Below the pieces are notes generated by a model. That model ran no database searches and was not told the DNA's origin. It worked only from the letters and a program-made list of their open reading frames with translations. DNA of 64,000 nt, from assembly GCA_949284175.1 (NCBI GenBank), contig CASDVE010000006.1, positions 50,515 through 114,514 on the forward strand, given 5' to 3'. Source of the stretch: an uncultured Eubacteriales bacterium (GTDB taxonomy: Bacteria; Bacillota; Clostridia; Lachnospirales; Lachnospiraceae). Shown here piece after piece: positions 1 to 7,491 of the stretch. The first letter of the stretch is position 1. Each line of letters begins with the position of its first letter. A program made the position numbers and the translations under genes.

Positions 1-1
1 T

Positions 2-2080
2 TATGATTATTTTATCATTCCTGAAGATACCAACACAGCAGGAGCAACCATTACCTCTTCTGGTCAGGTGAGCGTAAAAAACCCTGGTTCTTTTGAAGTC
101 ATTGCTGTTGCTTCTGATTCTTGGTCTATGTTTAAAAAGAAAGTATATCGTGCCCAAAGTGATCCTGTAAAAGTCACTGTGCCAGTATCCATGACCGCTT
201 CTATGGAATCCGTCAATCAGATTAAAGTGACTTCCAATCTCTCTTTAAAATCCTATAACAAAAATGATTTCATTGTTATGGACAACGGAACAAATCAAGA
301 GTTAAAAATATCCGACATGGAGCTCTCTTCTGCCGATGATAAAACAGCTATTTTAACGATGACAAATACATTCAATCGAGGAACTACCTATCTTGTATTA
401 ACAAAGGATAGCGGTCTTTCTTCTTCTTTTGTTGCCAACTATGGAACCATTGCAAAGATCGTTGCCAATGAATCCCAAGCGGTAGCTCCTAACGTGCCAA
501 CACCACTGGATTATCACCTCTATGATGAAAACGGTGTGGACATTACAAAACTCTATCCACATACTATGGCTGGACTTGAGTTTACCTTTGAACCAAGCAC
601 CATATCTTTAGATGAATATGGACGAGTTAACCTTCCAAATAAGAACTCTTATGCGTTTTATACCATTAAATATACATACTTAGATAGCACAAATAGACGC
701 CAAACAATTACAAGTAATACAGGACGCATTACCGCTTCTGGCTCCAACTTAAAATCATTAGAAGAATATAGCATCGCCTCTAATGCAAATCCTGATTACA
801 ACAATCCAGTCCACTCTCTTGCAAAAGGCGAAACTGGACGCAGACTTTTCTGTAAGTTTGAATCCTCTGTTGGCGGAACTATTGATACCGCAAAAACATC
901 TGTTGACAATTTAACCTACACTTCCTCCAACACCAATGTTTGCGGAATCGATCGAACAACTGGTATGCTGTATCCACAAAATGAAGGAAGTGCTACTATC
1001 ACTGTTTCTGATGGTATTTTCTCAAAAACAGTTACCATCACCGTAGGAGCTTCCAGAACGGTAAACTCTCTTGTTGCCAATAAATCCAACGTAACTGTAT
1101 CAAGCACAAATGGCTTAAGTAACACAGAAACCGTTCGTTTTGAACTTCGCGATCAATACGGAGATCTGATCAAACTTCCATCCACAGGCACTGTGGCATA
1201 TCCAACCGTTCGCTTGATCAGCGGAAGTGACAATGTAGTAGCTGTCAATGGTTATTACGTAACAAGAACTGCTAGTTCTATCTATACCAGCACAACCAAT
1301 GGTTACTTTGACTTAACATTCTATGGAAAATCCACTGGTTCTTGTTCCGTCGAAGTAAACTACGGTGGAAAGTCTTCCGTTATTAATGTCAATGTAAAAC
1401 AACCAGGTGTGGTTTCCACTTATAAGCCAGAACTCTCCCGTACAACATTAGATCCAAACGTACAGGGAAAAAATACAGCCACATTAAAAGTGTATGCGGT
1501 GGATGCCAACGGCATTAAAATCAATACGGTAGCCAATGGCTATTACAGCATTGCCTATTCTGATGGAACCGTTATCGTTCCTAGCCAAATTATTTCAAAT
1601 GCCAATGGTGAAACCATTGATGCCACAAAATTAAAATTAAAAGATGGTACTTATACTTTAACGGTTACTTCTGGTCCAATCAATGAAAGCATTCAATTCA
1701 CAGTAAAGGCATCTGATGCTTTAATTAATCTCGTATCCAAAACGACACCATCCACAACCGTTTCAACATCAGATGATGTGGTGACAAAGATTTTGGACTG
1801 TTTTTATATTTATTTAAGCGGAAATTCCACAGAAATTCCTGCCTCCAGTTTAATCACTGGTTCTAACCCACTTTTATCCGATGTGAAAGTATCCTTTACT
1901 TCTTATGATTCCAGATACTTTGATAGTGGTGAAAATGTGACAGTTGGCGGTCGTGACTTTAGTAAAAACTACATTGGATACACAGCAAGTTTACGTGTAA
2001 CCAAAGTTTCCTTTAAATATTTAGGACAGGTCTTTGAATTTGCACCAGATCAAGATATTACATTGCGTGTTCAAAAATAA
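2..2080 (+). CDS. Surface protein with BIG2-type Ig-like domains, 5' end cut by the window
   Basis: The reading frame is open from base 2, so the start lies before the window; about 692 codons are visible. The protein is rich in Ser, Thr, Val and Asn and is predicted to be nearly all beta strand. A stretch around bases 920-1050 has the bacterial Ig-like group 2 pattern (TSSNTNVCGIDRTTGML, then an EGSATITV strand), and the first visible residues resemble the end of another such repeat. These domains are typical of secreted or cell-wall proteins; none here has a recognisable catalytic motif. The C-terminus is not an LPxTG sorting signal, so anchoring, if any, must be elsewhere. It converges on another BIG2 protein at 2151-3737 and shares its terminator. 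The specific role is unknown. Confidence 0.8.
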   Translation, partial: YDYFIIPEDTNTAGATITSSGQVSVKNPGSFEVIAVASDSWSMFKKKVYRAQSDPVKVTVPVSMTASMESVNQIKVTSNLSLKSYNKNDFIVMDNGTNQELKISDMELSSADDKTAILTMTNTFNRGTTYLVLTKDSGLSSSFVANYGTIAKIVANESQAVAPNVPTPLDYHLYDENGVDITKLYPHTMAGLEFTFEPSTISLDEYGRVNLPNKNSYAFYTIKYTYLDSTNRRQTITSNTGRITASGSNLKSLEEYSIASNANPDYNNPVHSLAKGETGRRLFCKFESSVGGTIDTAKTSVDNLTYTSSNTNVCGIDRTTGMLYPQNEGSATITVSDGIFSKTVTITVGASRTVNSLVANKSNVTVSSTNGLSNTETVRFELRDQYGDLIKLPSTGTVAYPTVRLISGSDNVVAVNGYYVTRTASSIYTSTTNGYFDLTFYGKSTGSCSVEVNYGGKSSVINVNVKQPGVVSTYKPELSRTTLDPNVQGKNTATLKVYAVDANGIKINTVANGYYSIAYSDGTVIVPSQIISNANGETIDATKLKLKDGTYTLTVTSGPINESIQFTVKASDALINLVSKTTPSTTVSTSDDVVTKILDCFYIYLSGNSTEIPASSLITGSNPLLSDVKVSFTSYDSRYFDSGENVTVGGRDFSKNYIGYTASLRVTKVSFKYLGQVFEFAPDQDITLRVQK

Positions 2081-2097
2081 CAGCATAGATTGATAAA

Positions 2098-2146
2098 AAC
2101 CCCTTCCTATCGTTCCAATAATTTTTCGAAACGATAGGAAGGGGTT
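2098..2146. terminator. Bidirectional intrinsic terminator between convergent genes
   Basis: A perfect 17-bp inverted repeat (2098-2114 and 2130-2146) surrounds a 15-base AT-rich loop. It lies between the stop codons of the two convergent BIG2 genes. The arms begin with AA and end with TT, so either strand gives a strong GC-containing stem, although the U tail is short. Confidence 0.85.
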
Positions 2147-2150
2147 ATCT

Positions 2151-3737
2151 TTATACCACAGTTCCCGGTTGTTTTACTATTCCATCCACAATCACACTAA
2201 AAGCATAAGTGCCTATGGTAATGCCAGGATTTCCAAGACCACTTCTTTCAATAATCACAGCAGAACCCTGCACTTTTATTAGTCCAACTTGCATAGACCC
2301 ATCCCCTGTTGTCATTCCTCCATATCCAGATAGCGTTAACGTATGCACTACATGATCGGATGTATTAGCATTGACAAAGTATAAGCTATTCCCCACTCCA
2401 TGATTGATAATCGAATCAGCACTTCTGCTGAACTCTCCATAACAATTCCTTGCCTTGGCAAGAATTTCAATCTGTGTGGCTTTTACATCTACAACCCAAG
2501 TTTCTTGTTCTCCACTAAGAGATAAATATTGCACCTTGGAAGAAGCTATACCAGATAATAAATCATGAAATTTGATAGAACCAGAAATATTCACCTCTTG
2601 AAATTCACATGCCATCACATCAAGAAGCACCATCTCTTTTGCTTGAATCATTAAATTCGTTCTTACATTTTCTAATTTTGCAATAATAGAAGAATTTCCC
2701 CTTGTTTCAATTTGAATATCCCCTATCTTTGCATCACTAATACAATGAACCTCTGCATTCTCATATAGGTAAATTCCTTCAATATTTGTTCCTGTCTTTG
2801 CAACAATGGAAGGTGCTATCTGTGTTGTTGGATAGCCATTGGAAATAGGGAAATTTGACTTTGTAGTGTAGGTTCCTTGTGTATTACTACCACTTTGTAT
2901 TCTTTGTACTTTACAATTCATAAGCTCTAATTCATAAGTTCCACCGTTTTGTAAAACAATGCCATTTTTTACTGTCACACCTAGCATCATTAATTTCGTC
3001 TTTCCGATGTCCCCATCAATAGTAATCGTGTCATAGACACCACCGGATAACAATGCTGTCTGCTTTAAATTCTCCTTTGTGATGATTAGATTGTTTTCCT
3101 TTTCTTTCTCTTCCACAACAATCTTTACAACTGCACTGCTCCTTCCGTCTAATGCCTCGATTGTTACAATGGTTTCTCCTTTTGAAACTCCTGTAATGGT
3201 TCCATCTTTTTCAATTGTTGCTATTTTCTTATCTTTTACGGTATATTGAATCTTTTTATTGGAAGCGTTGGTTGGCACTACATTAGCACTTATCTTCTTC
3301 TTCTCCCCTATCAACAACCGAATCTCTTCTTGATCTGTTTTAATCCCTGTTGTGGGGGTTCCAACTGTCACTTTCCATGTGACTTTCTTCTTACTTCCAT
3401 CCGTTGCACTGGCGGTAATTATGGCATTGCCATTTTTTACACCTTTGACTTTTCCTGTGCTTGAAACAGTGGCTATTTTTTTATTGCTAGTTGTCCACTT
3501 CAAATCCTGATTTTCTGCATCATTTGGCAAAACATTGACTTTCAAATAAATAGTTTTTCCTTTTGCCACCGTTCTTGTGTAAAAAGATGGGGATACTCGT
3601 TCTATTTTCTCCACCCGAATTGGCTCTTCCGACTTAGCATGGATGGTAGTCACCAATCCAAATCCCCCTATCATAACAATACAAAAGAAAAATACTAACT
3701 TTTTCATCGTTTCCTGCACTTTTTTCTTTTCATTCAT
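2151..3737 (-). CDS. Secreted BIG2-domain protein with beta-rich C-terminal half
   Basis: 528 aa. The N-terminus has Lys residues followed by a hydrophobic stretch (about residues 13-32) ending near AKS, a plausible signal peptide. Two BIG2 Ig-like domains follow at about 50-125 and 132-210, each with the WTTSNKKIATV or KDKKIATIE type strand. Residues 215-528 are short alternating hydrophobic strands and Gly turns that look like a beta-helix or similar, without a family I can name. The start is supported by AGGAGGG eight bases upstream and by an extended -10 promoter at 3775-3783. BIG2 proteins usually sit on the cell surface and bind or scaffold. No sorting motif or catalytic residues are evident. 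It is probably a cell-surface relative of the facing gene at 2-2080. Confidence 0.8.
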   Translation of the reverse strand: MNEKKKVQETMKKLVFFFCIVMIGGFGLVTTIHAKSEEPIRVEKIERVSPSFYTRTVAKGKTIYLKVNVLPNDAENQDLKWTTSNKKIATVSSTGKVKGVKNGNAIITASATDGSKKKVTWKVTVGTPTTGIKTDQEEIRLLIGEKKKISANVVPTNASNKKIQYTVKDKKIATIEKDGTITGVSKGETIVTIEALDGRSSAVVKIVVEEKEKENNLIITKENLKQTALLSGGVYDTITIDGDIGKTKLMMLGVTVKNGIVLQNGGTYELELMNCKVQRIQSGSNTQGTYTTKSNFPISNGYPTTQIAPSIVAKTGTNIEGIYLYENAEVHCISDAKIGDIQIETRGNSSIIAKLENVRTNLMIQAKEMVLLDVMACEFQEVNISGSIKFHDLLSGIASSKVQYLSLSGEQETWVVDVKATQIEILAKARNCYGEFSRSADSIINHGVGNSLYFVNANTSDHVVHTLTLSGYGGMTTGDGSMQVGLIKVQGSAVIIERSGLGNPGITIGTYAFSVIVDGIVKQPGTVV

Positions 3738-3774
3738 TTCCTAACCCTCCTTTTCGTTCTATTTTTCTATTCCT

Positions 3775-3783
3775 ATTATAGCA
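3775..3783 (-). promoter_or_regulatory. Extended -10 promoter of the 528-aa BIG2 gene
   Basis: On the minus strand the sequence reads TGCTATAAT, an extended -10 element (-10 hexamer at 3775-3780), about 40 bases before the ATG. The -35 (TGAAAA) is weak. A 20-base near-copy (ATTATGGCATGAACTT) occurs at 3902-3917. Confidence 0.55.
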
Positions 3784-3981
3784 TGAATTTCTACTTATTT
3801 TCATTATATTATGAGCGTAGTTTATGCTCTTGTTGCACTCGTCAAATACTTCTTGCTTGACCTGTTTTCCTTCATTATATCACGAATTGGTGCTATGGCT
3901 GATTATGGCATGAACTTTCTTATTGTTTTTTCCTTTTTTGTGAAAAATCTATCATTTTATCCAAAATTCTCTCTTCTTTCC

Positions 3982-4010
3982 TTTACAAATGCTGTTTTTT
4001 TACTTATAGT
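3982..4010 (+). promoter_or_regulatory. Sigma-A-type promoter of the parvulin gene
   Basis: TTTACA (3982-3987), a 17-base spacer and TATAGT (4005-4010), followed about 40 bases later by AAAGGAGA and the ATG at 4050. Confidence 0.7.
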
Positions 4011-4049
4011 ATATAGTAGAAACGATTCATGATAAAAGGAGAATATACA

Positions 4050-4793
4050 ATGAATAACGAAGTAATCGCAACAATCGCTGGCGAAACAATTACACAAGCG
4101 GATTTTGATGCTTATGTAGAAAATTTTCCACAGGAACAAAAAGCTCACTTAGCAAACCCACAGGCAAAACAGCATTTCATCGATCAGATGATCACAATGC
4201 GTCTTTTTGCTAAGTTAGGAGAAGATGAAAAATTAAATGAAAGCGAAGAATATAAACGCATTATGGCAGAAGCACAAAGAGAAATCTTAGCTCAAATTGC
4301 CGTACGCGAAACAATCAAAGATGCTACTGTAACGGAAGAAGAAATGAAATCCTACTATGATTCCAACAAAGAACAGTTCACAAAAGGAGCAACCGTTCAG
4401 GCAAAACATATTTTAGTGGATTCTGAAGAACAGTGCGAAACAATTAAAAAAGAAATTGAAAGCGGAGCAAAATCTTTTGAAGATGCTGCCAAGGAATATT
4501 CTACTTGTCCATCCAATGCTCGTGGCGGTGATCTTGGAGAATTTTCAAAAGGTCAAATGGTAAAAGAATTTGAAGACGTTGCTTTTGAAGCAGAAGTTGG
4601 AAGCATTTCTTCTCCTGTAAAAACACAGTTTGGATACCACCTTGTAAAAGTGGAAAACCGCTCTGATGCTTCTGTTATTCCATTTGAAGAAGTAAAAGAA
4701 AAAATCGAAAATCAATTAATCCAGCAAAAACGCAATGAATTATATCAAGCAAAAATTGCTGAATTAAAAGCAAAATATATGAAAGAAGCGTAA
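4050..4793 (+). CDS. Cytosolic parvulin-type peptidyl-prolyl isomerase (PpiC/PrsA family)
   Basis: 247 aa from the ATG at 4050, chosen over the in-frame ATG at 4029 because AAAGGAGA sits just before 4050. The N-terminal part is helical and SurA/trigger-like (TITQADFDAYVENFPQEQ). The C-terminal part, about residues 105-205, is a rotamase domain with the family pattern QAKHILV, CPSNARGGDLGEF and FGYHLVKVE. Such enzymes catalyse cis-trans isomerisation of Xaa-Pro bonds and act as chaperones. PrsA relatives are lipoproteins, but this protein has no signal peptide or lipobox, so it should stay in the cytoplasm. It is a single-gene transcription unit with its own promoter and terminator. Confidence 0.92.
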   Translation: MNNEVIATIAGETITQADFDAYVENFPQEQKAHLANPQAKQHFIDQMITMRLFAKLGEDEKLNESEEYKRIMAEAQREILAQIAVRETIKDATVTEEEMKSYYDSNKEQFTKGATVQAKHILVDSEEQCETIKKEIESGAKSFEDAAKEYSTCPSNARGGDLGEFSKGQMVKEFEDVAFEAEVGSISSPVKTQFGYHLVKVENRSDASVIPFEEVKEKIENQLIQQKRNELYQAKIAELKAKYMKEA

Positions 4794-4812
4794 GCTATAT
4801 CGCTTTTTTGAC

Positions 4813-4854
4813 AAAGGGCTGTATATTAAATAATTAGTATACAGCCCTTTTTAT
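4813..4854 (+). terminator. Intrinsic terminator of the parvulin gene
   Basis: A 13-bp perfect inverted repeat (4813-4825 and 4838-4850; AAAGGGCTGTATA core) is followed by a T-rich tail, 20 bases after the stop codon. Confidence 0.9.
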
Positions 4855-5249
4855 AAGAAATATTAATTTTCATCTACAATTTCTTGTAATAGAATTTTTC
4901 ACATCTTCCATTGGAAACGGGAATGGATATTACCTCAAGTATATTCCTCTTTTTTAAATCGATCTAAAAATTCTTCCCTACTTTCAAAATAAATAATAGC
5001 AGTTTTTACTCTACTCTCCTCATTGTGAATCTATGATTCATTTTAATTTTAATATACTATTTTCCTCATTATCTTCAATAAACCAATGCAAAATTTATGT
5101 ATTTTTAACAATTTAACTCAAAATATATACATTATTTTCCAGTATGATATAATAGAAATAATAAATATTTTATTTTAACTCATAAGCAACAAAGTACCCT
5201 TAATTTACTGAATATCTTTGGAAAATAATGTCATAAAAGGAGGATTCTT
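4851..5249. other. 400-bp AT-rich intergenic region with a possible gene scrap
   Basis: No complete gene is seen. On the minus strand 4935-5026 gives a short open stretch (AIIYFESREEFLDRFKKEEY, then stop) without a start codon, preceded by an in-frame stop. Its composition looks protein-like, so it may be the tail of a decayed gene, but I cannot assign a family. The right end holds the promoter and leader of the Hint operon. Confidence 0.35.
5145..5153 (+). promoter_or_regulatory. Probable extended -10 promoter of the Hint operon
   Basis: TGATATAAT at 5145-5153 is a good extended -10. The -35 position (5125-5130, ATATAC) is poor. It leaves an untranslated leader of about 90 bases before AAAAGGAGGATTCTT and the ATG at 5250. 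Confidence 0.5.
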
Positions 5250-5906
5250 ATGTTCCAAAATACGATTGGCATATGTAGGGAAACAAAAATCATAATGCAA
5301 AATGGTCATACAAAAAATGTGGAAGACCTCATAGTAGGAGATAAGATCTTAGCTTGTGATGGAACGATCAATGAGCTAATCGAACCTCCCATCATTCAAA
5401 AAGTTTCTGAAACGAAACTTTTTGGAATAGAGGGGCTATCCACAAACTCAAACGAAAAAATCATAATTGATCCCTTTTTTTCTTCTGGTCAACTCATTCA
5501 TACGGGACAAGACTATGCCTGCATCTGGAAAACAAAAGGACAATATCTAAACATCCATAGTTCTTCCATTCAAAAACTCACATCCGGTATGAACCTAAAA
5601 TTATTTTGTGGAATCTTAGGGATTGAAACAATTGGTACACTAAAGCGCCTACAACTCCATGAACAATGCTTTAAAATTACTAAAATTTTAACTAGTATTT
5701 GCTCAAAACCTATCTACCAACTTACTCTTTACGGTGGCTCTCCATCCTTTTGGGCAAATAATATCAGCATGGGAGTTACCTGTCCAATTCTTACAGCTAA
5801 TAGTGTAAAAGGTATTTCCAAAGAACAATTGTATAGAAACTTTTCTCTTATTTCAAAGGCACTGGGCGCTTATACATTGGAACATATCTTGCACACAAAG
5901 GAGTGA
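5250..5906 (+). CDS. Small stand-alone Hint-domain (intein/hedgehog fold) protein
   Basis: 218 aa with an excellent AAAAGGAGG ribosome site. From Cys9 onward the sequence follows the start of a Hint autoprocessing domain: Cys, a beta strand, NGHTKNVEDL, then VGDKILACDG. A later YQLTLYGG...FWANNISMGVTC segment resembles the Hint end pattern of a Tyr-Asp-Leu strand and an AN-G turn. Only eight residues precede the presumed catalytic Cys, so there is almost no N-terminal partner to be cleaved, and the terminal His-Asn of inteins is absent. It is the first gene of a tightly spaced three-gene operon; the next start is 5 bases after the stop. No signal peptide. The Hint assignment is by motif reading and the function is unknown. 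Confidence 0.7.
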   Translation: MFQNTIGICRETKIIMQNGHTKNVEDLIVGDKILACDGTINELIEPPIIQKVSETKLFGIEGLSTNSNEKIIIDPFFSSGQLIHTGQDYACIWKTKGQYLNIHSSSIQKLTSGMNLKLFCGILGIETIGTLKRLQLHEQCFKITKILTSICSKPIYQLTLYGGSPSFWANNISMGVTCPILTANSVKGISKEQLYRNFSLISKALGAYTLEHILHTKE

Positions 5907-5910
5907 ACTT

Positions 5911-7491
5911 ATGGAATTAACACTTACAATATTAGACGAAATTTGGGACGATAATTTAAGAAATTATATTCATACAGAATTTGAAAACATGATGTTAAAT
6001 GATGACTCTGTGAGAGATTTACTCGATCATGTTCCAACAGCCATGTGCCAGCCTGTCAATAAGGATTTTATTAAACAGGTGATATGTGCCATATTTGCAT
6101 ACAAAATTTCTACTATTAACGATAGCTATGGATTTCATGATTCCATTGATTCCACTAAAGCATATAATAATTTTAAATCCTATTTACAAAACAGCTCACA
6201 AAATACAAATGCCATCCAAGAAGCACAAAATATTTATCATACCTTATTTCCTACATATGCTACCCATCCTCAAAATGGTATTTGTTTTCATGATTTTTTA
6301 CAAAAGGATAGAGACTCTTGGAAACAGCAATTTCAAGAGTATTTAAAATCAAATTCTTGGATCACACAACTCTGGGCAAAATATGCTATCTCTTCCGATC
6401 TGTTCTGCCACTGTGCTAGTTTAAGTTTATATAAATTAGCACGACTAGAAAGTGATGATCCACCATCTGATACCAAGCCTTCTCTTGCAGTTTCTGATAT
6501 AGTACAGCATTGGGAAAGTACAATGAAAAAAATGCCAATTGGAACGTGGAAAGAACTAAAGAATCTCTCATGGATTCTAAAACAGCAATTTACCCTCGTA
6601 TATGGATTTTTCACTTTTGATCGGGAGGGTGACCGTTTAGGAACCATTTTAGGCGACAATATCACACGTTGGCAAGCTGGATACCGAACTAAAACTCAGA
6701 GTAGTATTACTACTGGATACGCCAGTGATGTAACATTAGAAATACATGGGGAGCCTATTTTAAATTGGCTACAAACAACTGGGAAAATATATTTTACACA
6801 CCCAGATAAAGTATATAATGAAAGGCGACATTCTGTGAATGAATGCTGTTTTCTTGCTGGAACAAAAATTACAAAAGAGGATATGTCCGAAGTACCCATT
6901 GAAGAACTAAAACCACATGATCGTATTTTAAATGCTTTTGGATCCTCTGCATTGCAGACCGATATGAAAGTGTATACCACTTTACAAAAAGGTATTTCTC
7001 TTTACGGTATGATGTTGGAAACAAATGATGGAACAGTGGAAACGATTCCTCCCTTTGTAACAGGTGGACATCTATTTATGACTCCAGATGGTTGGAAAGC
7101 AATTCTTCCTTCTATTGCACAAGAGGAGAATGCCTTTCGCCATCCACTCCCTTTAACACAAGGCGATATCTTATATCGAATTTGCCCAAATGGACAATAT
7201 GAAACCGTTAAAATACAGAAAATATTATCCCGCCCTTCCTATGAAGGTGAAATTGTATATGATGTCCATCTTGTAGAAGGACAGGCAAATTATCATGCCA
7301 ATAGTTTTTTAGTCGCCTTTAATTATCCTGTATACACCCCACAACGTATTTGGCAAAGTTTTTCTGCAAACTTTCCAAATCAACCAAAAGTGCACCAAAC
7401 AATTCATGCTCTTCTACAAGAGATGGATGAATGGATGGCAGATTATTACAAAGGAGCGTGGTCATATGACAATACGATACAAAGCAAATGA
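5911..7491 (+). CDS. Protein with unknown N-terminal region and C-terminal Hint domain
   Basis: 526 aa, starting 5 bases after the previous gene with AAGGAG upstream. Residues 1-310 are mixed helical, Trp- and Gln-rich and have no family I recognise. Residues 313-470 form a clear Hint domain: CFLAGTKI with Cys313 as the candidate nucleophile, VPIEELKPHDRIL, a GGHLFMTPDGW strand pair (His in the usual TxxH-like position), and the closing VYDVHLVEG...NYHANSFLV. The intein-type terminal His-Asn is missing, so if active it would be expected to cleave, not splice. About 55 residues follow the domain. The last 26 bases overlap the next gene, suggesting translational coupling. No signal peptide or membrane segment. 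Confidence 0.72.
   Translation: MELTLTILDEIWDDNLRNYIHTEFENMMLNDDSVRDLLDHVPTAMCQPVNKDFIKQVICAIFAYKISTINDSYGFHDSIDSTKAYNNFKSYLQNSSQNTNAIQEAQNIYHTLFPTYATHPQNGICFHDFLQKDRDSWKQQFQEYLKSNSWITQLWAKYAISSDLFCHCASLSLYKLARLESDDPPSDTKPSLAVSDIVQHWESTMKKMPIGTWKELKNLSWILKQQFTLVYGFFTFDREGDRLGTILGDNITRWQAGYRTKTQSSITTGYASDVTLEIHGEPILNWLQTTGKIYFTHPDKVYNERRHSVNECCFLAGTKITKEDMSEVPIEELKPHDRILNAFGSSALQTDMKVYTTLQKGISLYGMMLETNDGTVETIPPFVTGGHLFMTPDGWKAILPSIAQEENAFRHPLPLTQGDILYRICPNGQYETVKIQKILSRPSYEGEIVYDVHLVEGQANYHANSFLVAFNYPVYTPQRIWQSFSANFPNQPKVHQTIHALLQEMDEWMADYYKGAWSYDNTIQSK

Noticed and set aside
3811..4032. Hydrophobic 73-codon open frame upstream of the parvulin gene
   Set aside because: It has no ribosome site, contains the parvulin promoter, and its hydrophobicity follows from T-rich DNA.
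7406..7465. Earlier ATG for the 992-aa protein
   Set aside because: It would enlarge the overlap with the Hint gene and has no ribosome site; the ATG at 7466 has AAAGGAG.
5250..7491. Split or full inteins
   Set aside because: Neither Hint protein ends with His-Asn plus a Cys/Ser/Thr partner, and no host protein is interrupted.
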